Below are positions 30,358 to 38,432 of a stretch of DNA of 64,000 bases, piece after piece (position 1 is the first letter of the stretch; every line of letters starts with the position of its first letter). Under the pieces are notes generated by a model, which saw nothing but the letters and a program-made list of their open reading frames with translations, had not been told where the DNA came from and did not search any database. Source of the stretch: BACL21 sp038141525 (GTDB taxonomy: Bacteria > Bacteroidota > Bacteroidia > Flavobacteriales > Flavobacteriaceae); assembly GCA_038141525.1 (NCBI GenBank), contig JAYQIF010000008.1, forward strand, positions 1 through 64,000. The letters run 5' to 3'. Made by a program: the position numbers and the translations under genes.

Positions 30358-30845
30358 TTTTTAAGGTCTCTAGGAAATATCGTTTCTCTTGTTGTTCCTC
30401 TCGCTATATTTTGCCAGTGGTCGCATTTAAAATCAATCACACAAAGGCCACAGGTCGGCACGTGCTCGATAGGCTTATCGCCTAACATATTAACGAGTGC
30501 TGTAAAGGCGTGATTGTGCCCCACAAGCATAATGATTTTATGGGAAGGGTCCAAAGTTTTGATAAAACGCAGCACAGATTCGCCAGAAAAGTCATAAACA
30601 GAAGATTCGTACACCACACAATCACTGCTCACATTAAATGCTTCAATAAAATACTGCGCCGTCTCACGTGTGCGCTTGGCAACACTCACCACGAGATAAT
30701 CAGGACGCTTGAGTCCCTGTATGGCAAAATTAGCGAGCAATTGAGCATCTCTGTTACCGCGAACATTAAGGGGCCGCTTGAGGTCCTCTACTCCGGTTTC
30801 CCAGGAAGATTTTGCGTGTCTTAAAAAATAAATGCTACGCTTCAT
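30354..30845 (-). CDS. sixA: SixA-like phosphohistidine phosphatase
   Basis: 163 aa, intact. The RHG motif is LRHAKSSW, with Arg9 and His10, and the second His lies in LVGHNHAF. This is the histidine phosphatase fold of SixA, which removes phosphate from phosphohistidine on proteins such as ArcB-type HPt or NPr. It opens an operon with ppk1 and ppx, overlapping the ppk1 start by 4 bp. PPK1 uses a phosphohistidine intermediate, so a link is conceivable but unproven. Confidence 0.85.
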   Translation of the reverse strand: MKRSIYFLRHAKSSWETGVEDLKRPLNVRGNRDAQLLANFAIQGLKRPDYLVVSVAKRTRETAQYFIEAFNVSSDCVVYESSVYDFSGESVLRFIKTLDPSHKIIMLVGHNHAFTALVNMLGDKPIEHVPTCGLCVIDFKCDHWQNIARGTTRETIFPRDLKK

Positions 30846-30864
30846 TAATTTCTGTTAATGCGAT

Positions 30865-31527
30865 TCAGGGGGCTAATCGCTCAATGATCCAAGACGATTC
30901 GCCACTCATTGCATCTTGCACCGGTTTGTAACGCAAACGGTCGTGCAGTCGATTTGCTCGGCCTTGCCAAAATTCATAGGCCAAGGGAATTACACGAAAA
31001 CCACCCCAATGCTCAGGCCGCGGAATTTCCTTTGTGTCAAACTCCGTTTGGAGCTGCGCTAAACGCTGCTCTAAAACAGCTCGTGATTCGATCACTTTAC
31101 TTTGTTCGCTAACATGAGCCCCCAACTGACTCCCACGCGGGCGAACATCAAAGTAAGCATCTGACTCCTCCCGAGTAAGGCGCTCTGCCCTTCCTTTTAT
31201 GTGTATTTGTCGTTCCAAATCTGGCCAAAAAAAAGATAAAGAAACCTTTGGGTGTGCTTCTATGTCTCTGCCTTTCTGACTATTGTAATTGGTAAAAAAT
31301 TGAAAACCTTGGTCGTCGAAGCCTTTCAAACCCACGACTCTAGTTCTTGGAAACCCATCGGCATCTAAGGTGGTGCAATGCATCGCATTGATCTCTGTAT
31401 CGGCATCCAGGGCCTTTAATTCGTCAAACCACAACTTAAATTGATCCAGCGGATGTGCCGCAACATCTCTCTTGCGCAGGGCTCCTTTTTCATAGGACTT
31501 TCGATAATTATGGAGATTTTCGGACAT
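30865..31527 (-). CDS. pdxH: Pyridoxamine 5'-phosphate oxidase
   Basis: About 220 aa from MSENLHNYRKSYEKGAL; an earlier in-frame Met adds six residues but lacks conservation. It has FTNYNSQKGRDI (FMN binding), FFWPDLERQIHI, and the C-terminal FWQGRANRLHDRLRY typical of the family. The enzyme oxidises pyridoxine or pyridoxamine phosphate to pyridoxal phosphate using FMN and oxygen. It lies 19 bp upstream of sixA in the leftward run of genes. Confidence 0.93.
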   Translation of the reverse strand: MSENLHNYRKSYEKGALRKRDVAAHPLDQFKLWFDELKALDADTEINAMHCTTLDADGFPRTRVVGLKGFDDQGFQFFTNYNSQKGRDIEAHPKVSLSFFWPDLERQIHIKGRAERLTREESDAYFDVRPRGSQLGAHVSEQSKVIESRAVLEQRLAQLQTEFDTKEIPRPEHWGGFRVIPLAYEFWQGRANRLHDRLRYKPVQDAMSGESSWIIERLAP

Positions 31528-31581
31528 GCCTTTCTTTAGGTGCAATTTACGAGATTTTAAGCAGAGTGATCCCTGCCCAAA

Positions 31582-32526
31582 TTAAATTTCAGTTAATTCG
31601 CCGACCCCACCGTGCTCGAGGTCAAAAATGGCCTGCTCACGAGCCAAATACACCCGCGGAAAAACCGCACTCGCCTCGCTCTTAAAGCCCTCTAAAGATT
31701 TATAGCGTCCAGAATAATGGCCGAGTAACAGAAATTGAGCATCTGCCTCCAGGGCTATTTTTGCGGCCTGTTGGGCTGTACTGTGTTTGGTCGCCGCACA
31801 CAGATCCTCGTGCTGATTCAAAAATGTACTCTCGTGATAAAGCAGTGTAACGCCATTGATCCACGCACTCAAAGCAGGATAAAAGGCAGTATCACTACAA
31901 TAGGCATAGGATATGGGCGGCGGTGGATCCATGGTAATGGCCTCAAAATCCACTGGGTTACCGTTGGCATCCTTAACCCAATGACCTTGTTTGGCCTTTG
32001 CAAAATAAGCCTTAGAAACATTGAGCTCCTTTGCAGCAACGGGGTTCAAGGGACGTAATTTGGTCTTTTGCTGAAATAAAAAACCATTGGTATACACCCG
32101 ATGGTCCAAGGGTAAAGTACGCACAGTAACTTTCTGGTCTTGGTGGATCACAATACTTTTTTTATCGGTTAATTCATGGAAACGCAGCAGAAATTTAGTC
32201 CGTGATTCACCAAGTTTTAAGGAAAGCAAAACAATCTCTTTCAAGCCCTTAGGCCCATAAATATCGAGGGGTTCTGTACGCCCCAACAAATTGAAGGTGG
32301 CGATCAGCCCAAATAAGCCAAAATAATGATCTCCATGAAGATGGGAGATAAATATATGTTTGATTCTGGCAAATTTGATATTGTTGTTGCGCAGAGCGAC
32401 TTGAGTCCCTTCTCCGCAATCAATGAGATAAAAATTACCGTCGAAATCCAAGAGTTGGGCACTTGGGTTTGCATTGGCGGTGGGCGTGGCCGAATGACAT
32501 CCAAGTATGTGCAATCTCATGCCCAC
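31582..32526 (-). CDS. rnz: Ribonuclease Z
   Basis: 314 aa, intact. A beta-lactamase fold with metal-binding HLHGDHYFGL (about residues 62-71), LLYHEST, and the late LLGHYSGRY. RNase Z cuts the 3' trailer from tRNA precursors. The family's zinc ligands (H-x-H-x-D-H) are all present. It is preceded by a small conserved gene and pyrB on the same strand. Confidence 0.92.
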   Translation of the reverse strand: MGMRLHILGCHSATPTANANPSAQLLDFDGNFYLIDCGEGTQVALRNNNIKFARIKHIFISHLHGDHYFGLFGLIATFNLLGRTEPLDIYGPKGLKEIVLLSLKLGESRTKFLLRFHELTDKKSIVIHQDQKVTVRTLPLDHRVYTNGFLFQQKTKLRPLNPVAAKELNVSKAYFAKAKQGHWVKDANGNPVDFEAITMDPPPPISYAYCSDTAFYPALSAWINGVTLLYHESTFLNQHEDLCAATKHSTAQQAAKIALEADAQFLLLGHYSGRYKSLEGFKSEASAVFPRVYLAREQAIFDLEHGGVGELTEI

Positions 32527-32528
32527 AA

Positions 32529-32861
32529 TTAAAAGCCCAAATCCCGCTCAATTACTTCCATCTCGATCAGATCAAACGCCTCCTCTATCGTGGGTGCAGC
32601 AGTGAGTTTTTCGGGGTAATCCTTGAGTCGATCTACCGAATCGACCAATACAAATGATTTGTTATTGCTTTTATGGGTCTGCGCCAATGAACTGATGGCA
32701 TGATACAAATCATGGGGCGTCAAGCCGCACTCGAGCGCAGCGAGAATCACATGGTGTGACTGCCAGCGCTCTTTCTGACTTATCAGTTGTTCAGAAAGGT
32801 CCGAAACCGCCTCGGGCAGTTGGCTAATGACAACGGTCTGATCTTTTATTGAAAACTCCAT
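32529..32861 (-). CDS. Small conserved protein of unknown function
   Basis: 110 aa, starting MEFSIKDQTVVISQLPEAV. The alternating pattern with VVISQLP and SFVLVDSVDRL at the core might be a STAS-like or Rossmann-like small domain, but I do not recognise the family. It sits between pyrB (1 bp gap) and rnz (3 bp gap), so it is translated from the same message. Its position suggests a partner of rnz, as seen in related genomes, but no motif supports a role. Confidence 0.6.
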   Translation of the reverse strand: MEFSIKDQTVVISQLPEAVSDLSEQLISQKERWQSHHVILAALECGLTPHDLYHAISSLAQTHKSNNKSFVLVDSVDRLKDYPEKLTAAPTIEEAFDLIEMEVIERDLGF

Positions 32862-33788
32862 CTATTTTAACTTTGCAGCCAATAAATAAATGACGGCCAT
32901 GCGAATCGCGACTCCATTTTGAACTTGATCCAAAATGATGGCATGCTCGCTGTCCGCGACATCGCTTGTAATTTCTACACCACGGTTGATCGGACCTGGA
33001 TGCATCACCACTATCTCTTTGTTGAGTGTATTTAGATGTTCAAGAGTCAAGCCGTACTGTTGGGCGTATTCTCGGGTCGAAGGAAAATAACTCATCGACA
33101 TGCGTTCGTTTTGTACCCGCAACATATTCACGGCATCACACCATTCAATGGTTTTTTGCAGTGAGGGCTCGTAGGTCACGCCGAGAGATTCTACATGCTT
33201 AGGAATTAGTGTTTTAGGACCACAAAGCTTCACCTCTGCCCCCAATTTTTGTAGCGCAAAAATATTGGACAATGCCACTCGAGAATGCAGAATATCTCCG
33301 ACAATCGCTACTTTTTTACCCGCCACATCTCCAAGAGATTCGCGAATTGAATAGGCGTCTAGTAGTGCTTGGGTCGGGTGCTCATGTGCTCCATCACCAG
33401 CGTTAATAATGCGTGCATTAACGTTTTTGGACAAAAAGATACCGGCCCCTGGGTTGGGATGGCGCATGACCACCATATCGACCTTCATCGCCAGAATATT
33501 GTTCACTGTATCGATTAGGGTTTCCCCTTTTTTTACAGATGAAGAGGCTGCAGAAAAATTAACAACATCCGCCGAAAGCCGTTTTTCGGCCAGTTCGAAC
33601 GAAAGTCTTGTCCTAGTACTGTTTTCAAAAAATAAATTGGCAATGGTAATGTCCCGAAGTGAAGGCACCTTTTTAATGGGACGGTTAATGACCTCTTTAA
33701 AATGATCCGCAGTCTCAAAGATCAATTGAATGTCCTCGGTTGTGAGGTATTTAATCCCCAGTAAATGCGATACACTTAATTCCTTCAT
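32862..33788 (-). CDS. pyrB: Aspartate carbamoyltransferase catalytic subunit
   Basis: 308 aa, intact. FENSTRTRLSFELAEKR binds carbamoyl phosphate. HPTQALLDAYSIRE, MLRVQNERM and HPGPINRGVEI are the other conserved elements. The enzyme joins carbamoyl phosphate and aspartate in pyrimidine synthesis. The 3 bp gap to pyrR shows a pyrRB operon. No pyrI regulatory subunit is in the window, so the enzyme may be unregulated by it or the subunit lies elsewhere. Confidence 0.95.
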   Translation of the reverse strand: MKELSVSHLLGIKYLTTEDIQLIFETADHFKEVINRPIKKVPSLRDITIANLFFENSTRTRLSFELAEKRLSADVVNFSAASSSVKKGETLIDTVNNILAMKVDMVVMRHPNPGAGIFLSKNVNARIINAGDGAHEHPTQALLDAYSIRESLGDVAGKKVAIVGDILHSRVALSNIFALQKLGAEVKLCGPKTLIPKHVESLGVTYEPSLQKTIEWCDAVNMLRVQNERMSMSYFPSTREYAQQYGLTLEHLNTLNKEIVVMHPGPINRGVEITSDVADSEHAIILDQVQNGVAIRMAVIYLLAAKLK

Positions 33789-33791
33789 ATA

Positions 33792-34331
33792 TTAATGTTC
33801 CTCAAGATAAACTGCGTCCTCCCCATCCTTTTCTTGCCAGCATACCCTGACTTTCTCACCATTTATAGCGTCGACCTGTCGGCCTCTGTAATCCGGTTGA
33901 ATGGGCAAATGACGACTAAAGCGACGATCGATTAAAACCAAAAGCTCAATCTCCTCAGGTCGACCAAAGCTCTGAATAGCCGTGAGTGCAGAGCGAATAC
34001 TGCGCCCCGTGAACAAAACATCATCGATAAATACAACCTTTTTGCCTTCCACAATAAAATCGATCTGTGTCTTGTTGGCCTCTAGAGGTTTCTCAGAACG
34101 CCGAAAATCATCTCTAAAAAAAGTAATATCCAGATAGCCTAGTGAAACGTCATTGATGGCATAATCCTCCACCAACATTGATTTTATGCGCTCTGCCAAA
34201 TAGACACCACGCGGCTGCAGGCCTACGAGTACCGTATGCTCAAATTTATTATGATTTTCAATGAGTTGACAAGCCAAACGGTGCAGTGCGATCTGGATTT
34301 CCGTTGCGTTTAATAGCACTTTTTGGCTCAT
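33792..34331 (-). CDS. pyrR: Bifunctional pyr operon regulator / uracil phosphoribosyltransferase
   Basis: 179 aa, intact. The PRPP-binding loop is VVFIDDVLFTGRSIRSAL. The rest fits the type I phosphoribosyltransferase fold. In Gram-positives PyrR binds mRNA to attenuate the pyr operon when UMP is high. Bacteroidota homologues share the fold; an RNA target was not identified in the short leader here. It is the first gene of the pyrRB run. Confidence 0.9.
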   Translation of the reverse strand: MSQKVLLNATEIQIALHRLACQLIENHNKFEHTVLVGLQPRGVYLAERIKSMLVEDYAINDVSLGYLDITFFRDDFRRSEKPLEANKTQIDFIVEGKKVVFIDDVLFTGRSIRSALTAIQSFGRPEEIELLVLIDRRFSRHLPIQPDYRGRQVDAINGEKVRVCWQEKDGEDAVYLEEH

Positions 34332-34360
34332 ATGAAAAGATCTGAATCGGATTCAGGGGT

Positions 34361-34368
34361 CAAATTTA
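34361..34368 (-). promoter_or_regulatory. Candidate -7 element of pyrR
   Basis: Minus-strand TAAATTTG matches TAnnTTTG, 29 bp before the pyrR ATG. The -33 position does not show a good TTTG. Confidence 0.45.
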
Positions 34369-34500
34369 AGTGATTTTGGGTAAATTTTGAGTAAAATCCC
34401 TCATAATCTCGAATATTGGCCACAGACTCAAGCTGAATATGCGCGGCGGATCGAATGGTCACCAAAGGTCTTCAATGGCTGCATTCAGGGGATTGAGCCC

Positions 34501-34537
34501 ACAAAAAAACCCGGCAGAACAGTCTACCGGGTTTTGG
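34501..34537 (-). terminator. Rho-independent terminator after rpsA
   Basis: On the minus strand AACCCGGTAGA and TCTGCCGGGTT pair around a short loop, followed by a run of seven T. It lies 27 bp past the rpsA stop. Confidence 0.8.
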
Positions 34538-34563
34538 AATTAAGTTTGGTGGGATACAGAGCT

Positions 34564-36399
34564 TTATTGACCCTTTCCTTCCATTTTATCCTTAATCTCT
34601 TGAAGCTTAGTGTTGGCATCACCTAAGGTCGGCTTAGATTCTTCGGCCTGCTTAGCAGCTGCTTTGGCAGCTTTTTTGACAATTTTAGCTTCTGCTTCCT
34701 TGTGAATAGACATGTGAGAAGCGACTACTTTTTTGAAATCCTTGTTAAACTCAATGATTACAAATTCTGCTTCTTCACCTGCTTTAAGCATACTACCGTC
34801 TTCTTTTTCCAAGTGACGCTTAGGAATAAAGGCTGTGATGTCCTCATTAAAGTGAATCACGGCACCCTTATCGACCATTTCGTCAATTTTGGTGGTGTGC
34901 TTTGTGCCAACTCCAAACTCAGCCTCATACTTATCCCATGGATTCTCCATAGTTTGTTTGTGTCCGAGACTCAATTTACGACCGTCGACATCTAACTCAA
35001 GAACAACAACCTCGAGTGTCTCTCCAATAGAGGTAAATTCACTTGGGTGTTTCACTTTCTTGGTCCATGAAAGGTCGCTGATGTAAATCAATCCGTCAAT
35101 GCCCTCTTCGAGCTCTACAAACACACCAAAGTTGGTGAAGTTACGGACGATCCCTTTGTGGGTTGAACCAACAGGGTATTTTTTGGTGATATCGGTCCAT
35201 GGGTCTGGGCTGAGTTGCTTGATGCCAAGAGACATTTTACGATCCTCACGATTGAGTGTCAACACAACCGCTTCAACCTCATCGCCAACATTAACGAAAT
35301 CTTGGGCACTGCGCAAATGCGTAGACCAAGACATTTCGCTTACGTGAACAAGGCCTTCTACTCCTTCGGCAACCTCAACAAAAGCACCATAATCTGCGAT
35401 TACAACTACTTTTCCTTTGACCTGATCGCCTACTTTTAATTCATCACCAAGTGCTTCCCATGGGTGTGCGCTCAATTGCTTCATACCCAATTGGATTCTT
35501 GTTTTATCTTCATCAAAATCCAAGATTACTACGTTGAGTTTTTGATCAAGCTCAACGATTTCGCTTGGATGGTTGATACGAGACCAAGAAAGATCGGTAA
35601 TGTGAACTAATCCATCTACACCACCAAGATCAACAAATACTCCGTAGGAAGTAACGTTTTTAACAACTCCTTCAAGGACTTGACCTTTTTCGAGTTGACT
35701 GATGATTTCTTTCTTTTGTTCTTCGATATCCGCCTCGATAAGTGCTTTGTGAGAGACCACTACGTTTTTGAACTCGTGATTAATTTTTACCACTTTGAAT
35801 TCCATAGTCTTGCCCACATACATGTCGTAGTCACGAATTGGCTTAACGTCAATTTGTGATCCAGGCAAGAATGCCTCAATACCAAATACATCGACAATCA
35901 TACCGCCTTTGGTGCGACATTTTACGAAACCGTTCACCACTGATCCTTCGTCGTGTGCCGCATTCACACGTTCCCATGCTTTGATGGTACGTGCTTTACG
36001 GTGAGATAATACGAGCTGACCCGTAGCGTCCTCACGCACGTCGATCAATACTTCTACTTTATCTCCTACTTTAAGATCTGGATTGTAACGGAATTCGTTA
36101 AGAGAAATAACTCCCTCACTTTTGGCATTGATATCGATGATGGCATCTCTATCGGTTAAGTGCACCACAACACCGTCTACCACCTCGTCATTCAAGGTGT
36201 CGACAAAGTTTTGGGCCACTAGTTTTTCGAATTCTGCTAACTGACCTTCATCGACAGGATCGATACCCTCTTCGTAGTTGTGCCAGTTAAAGTCTTTTAG
36301 AAATTGTTCAGGACTCTGAACTTGTGTATCCGCTTTTTTTGCGTCTACTGCAGCTGTTTCTTGAGATTCAACAGCTTCGTTGTTTGCTTGTTCAGCCAT
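34564..36399 (-). CDS. rpsA: 30S ribosomal protein S1
   Basis: 611 aa, intact. Six S1 (OB-fold) repeats can be counted from about residue 65 to 555, with typical blocks such as VTSYGVFVDLGGVDGLVHI, VVIADYGAFVEVAEGVEGL and FTNFGVFVELEEGIDGLI. The N-terminal 60 residues are acidic and Bacteroidota-like, and a Lys/Ala-rich tail is at the C-terminus. S1 binds mRNA leaders on the 30S subunit. It has its own strong promoter (36546-36576), a leader of about 140 nt and a terminator. Confidence 0.96.
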   Translation of the reverse strand: MAEQANNEAVESQETAAVDAKKADTQVQSPEQFLKDFNWHNYEEGIDPVDEGQLAEFEKLVAQNFVDTLNDEVVDGVVVHLTDRDAIIDINAKSEGVISLNEFRYNPDLKVGDKVEVLIDVREDATGQLVLSHRKARTIKAWERVNAAHDEGSVVNGFVKCRTKGGMIVDVFGIEAFLPGSQIDVKPIRDYDMYVGKTMEFKVVKINHEFKNVVVSHKALIEADIEEQKKEIISQLEKGQVLEGVVKNVTSYGVFVDLGGVDGLVHITDLSWSRINHPSEIVELDQKLNVVILDFDEDKTRIQLGMKQLSAHPWEALGDELKVGDQVKGKVVVIADYGAFVEVAEGVEGLVHVSEMSWSTHLRSAQDFVNVGDEVEAVVLTLNREDRKMSLGIKQLSPDPWTDITKKYPVGSTHKGIVRNFTNFGVFVELEEGIDGLIYISDLSWTKKVKHPSEFTSIGETLEVVVLELDVDGRKLSLGHKQTMENPWDKYEAEFGVGTKHTTKIDEMVDKGAVIHFNEDITAFIPKRHLEKEDGSMLKAGEEAEFVIIEFNKDFKKVVASHMSIHKEAEAKIVKKAAKAAAKQAEESKPTLGDANTKLQEIKDKMEGKGQ

Positions 36400-36510
36400 T
36401 TGTTAAATTTGGAATCCCAATAAAAAAACATCGGAATTTCCATTTGTATTCTGTAACTCACCCAAAGGTCTACGCTGTAAGTCCACAGAAGGATTAAATC
36501 AGTTTGTCTT

Positions 36511-36542
36511 CCCTTTTTTCCTTTGGTTAACGCCAAAAAGGG
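36511..36542 (-). promoter_or_regulatory. Leader hairpin near the 5' end of rpsA mRNA
   Basis: Right after the predicted start point, on the minus strand, CCCTTTTTGG and CC...AAAAAAGGG pair around loop CGTTAA with a small bulge. In many bacteria S1 represses its own mRNA through leader structure. A regulatory role here is only suggested by position. Confidence 0.4.
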
Positions 36543-36545
36543 TGG

Positions 36546-36576
36546 CAAAAATAGAACATTCACTCGGAATATCAAA
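36546..36576 (-). promoter_or_regulatory. Bacteroidota-type promoter of rpsA
   Basis: Minus-strand TTTG (36573-36576), a 19 bp spacer, and TATTTTTG (36546-36553): a full consensus match with correct spacing. It lies about 147 bp upstream of the rpsA start codon, so the mRNA has a long leader. Confidence 0.75.
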
Positions 36577-36639
36577 ACATTAAAAATCAGTTTGTTGTAA
36601 AAAGTTGAGGCGGGGTGAACCCACACTTCAAAACAGGGG

Positions 36640-37330
36640 TCAGACTCTTTTGTAGATACGATCCTTGGCCAATTGCAGAATCATATTGAACTGATCTTGA
36701 GGGTTCATTTCACTGTTATCGATCACTACAGCTCCCTTTGGCACCACCAGTGGTGAGACACTCCGCTGTGAATCCATCTCATCTCTTTTTTGCAAATTAT
36801 CCAAAACTGCCTCAAAACTCACCTGTTGTCCAGAGGCCAAAAGCTCTGCATGTCTTCTTTGGGCGCGTACTTTTGGAGAGGCCGTCATGAAAATCTTGAA
36901 TTCTGCAGAGGGAAAAACAACCGAACCGATATCACGACCATCCATCACCACACCACCATTTTGGCCAAATGAGCGCTGGATGTCCACCATTTTGGCGCGT
37001 ATTTCAGGAAGTTTGGCGATCTGACTCACAGACTCAGAAATCTCCATACTGCGAATGAGCTCAGAAACATCTTGGCCATTGAGCAAGGTTTTGTTGGTGC
37101 CGTTTTCCCACAGAAAAATTAATTTTAATTTTTGGTAAGGCCTTGAGCAATGACTCTTGATCAAAACCGAACTCAGAGAGAAACCCCTGCTCTTTGGCGT
37201 ATAAGGTCACCGAGCGGTACATCGCTCCACTATCAATATAAACATAACCGAGTGCTGCGGCCAATTGTTTAGCGACAGTACTTTTGCCTGTCGAGGAATG
37301 ACCGTCTATGGTTATGGTGATCGGTTGCAT
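36640..37330 (-). CDS. cmk: Cytidylate kinase, one frameshift
   Basis: About 230 aa when joined. The P-loop is GHSSTGKST at residues 10-18, followed by YIDSGAMYRSVTLY. The second part has MDGRDIGSVVFP and IFMTASPKVRAQRRH, the LID and CMP-binding features. The enzyme phosphorylates CMP and dCMP. The frame breaks at 37114-37118, a T5 run expected as T4: PKIKINF continues as LWENGTNKTLLNGQDV. Its start overlaps the porQ stop by 1 bp. The next gene downstream is rpsA, as is common for cmk-rpsA pairs. Confidence 0.92.
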
Positions 37331-38349
37331 TATTGAAGATTCATGTTTAACCCAAAAAAGCTTGAAGCCGCGGCATTATTGAAGCGGCTGTAGGCATAAC
37401 TAAAACGCAATTTATTTAATTTAATGCCAAAACCGGCACTCAATCCCGCAAAAGAACGCTGATCCAAAATCCTGAGCTCCTCTCCTCGCCTAAAACTATA
37501 GCCCAATCGCAGATTAAAGCCTTTATCGGGAAATAACTCCACCCCAACGATCGCATGGCGAATGATCTCGTCGATAAAGTTTATGTTCTCCTGTGTAGCG
37601 TTACCTTCGAGGTCAATTTCATCTCTATTGGGATTGGCATAGGCCAGACGCCAGTTTTCAAGGTGTTCTAGAGTCACATGCCAACGCACCGGAATATTTT
37701 CAAGATCTTGAGCAACCCCAGCAACTAGCTCAAATGGGAGTTTTTCAGCCGTGATGTCATAGGGATCGAGTTGGGCTCCAAAATTTCGGGCCACCAATCC
37801 AAAATTTAACCCTTCTGCCTCATTGCGATAAAGCAGACCTAAATCTAAAGCGATGCCCGTCGAGTTGTACTGTTCTAGCGTTGAGGAGATAAACTTTATG
37901 TTTCCGCCGACATACCAATTAGAGAAAGGAATGTTTTTGGCGTGCCCAACAGACACGGCGAGTTCGCCTCCAGAAAAAGAGTTTGTGGCTTGACCTTGTT
38001 GATCATAACCCGCAAAGTTTCCATAATTGATGTAGGTTATTCCAGCGTGAAATACCTGAGTTCTTCGGTCCCATAAATAGGCATAGCTCGCCGTACCGTA
38101 GGAAATATCAGAAACATAATTGTTAAAGTTAACCGACAATTGATTGTCCATCGCTGGATTAATGGTCGCTGTGTTGAATAAAGCCTGAGTGGGGTCGTAA
38201 TCAAAGTTGGTGACTGTTTTACCTCCCAGTGCCACTTGGCGGGGACTTGATCCCAAATTCAAAAACTGATAAGTTGATGAGCCACCGACTTGGGCCAGCA
38301 CAAATTGGGTGCACAATATCACTATACTCAGTAACCACAATCTCATCAT
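37330..38349 (-). CDS. porQ: Type IX secretion system protein PorQ
   Basis: 339 aa, intact. Signal peptide at 1-19 (MMRLWLLSIVILCTQFVLA). The remainder is beta-barrel like with YQFLNLGSSPRQVALGG near the N-terminus and many aromatic-ended strands, ending in Phe/Leu-rich GLNMNLQ. PorQ is an outer-membrane component of the T9SS attachment complex, with PorU, PorV and PorZ. It lies between lon and cmk, an order I know from other flavobacteria. Confidence 0.85.
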   Translation of the reverse strand: MMRLWLLSIVILCTQFVLAQVGGSSTYQFLNLGSSPRQVALGGKTVTNFDYDPTQALFNTATINPAMDNQLSVNFNNYVSDISYGTASYAYLWDRRTQVFHAGITYINYGNFAGYDQQGQATNSFSGGELAVSVGHAKNIPFSNWYVGGNIKFISSTLEQYNSTGIALDLGLLYRNEAEGLNFGLVARNFGAQLDPYDITAEKLPFELVAGVAQDLENIPVRWHVTLEHLENWRLAYANPNRDEIDLEGNATQENINFIDEIIRHAIVGVELFPDKGFNLRLGYSFRRGEELRILDQRSFAGLSAGFGIKLNKLRFSYAYSRFNNAAASSFFGLNMNLQ

Positions 38350-38432
38350 CCGAATGCTTGGTATCAGTCTCTGGTTTGTTTAACGACTACAATGATACTT
38401 TATTTTCAGTCCAAATAAAAGTAGGTTTGTAT

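Noticed and set aside
34387..34626. 79-residue forward frame between pyrR and rpsA
   Set aside because: It overlaps the rpsA terminator and 3' end; the peptide looks random.
36345..36626. 93-residue leftward frame upstream of rpsA
   Set aside because: It covers the rpsA promoter and leader and runs into rpsA in another frame. No protein-like character.
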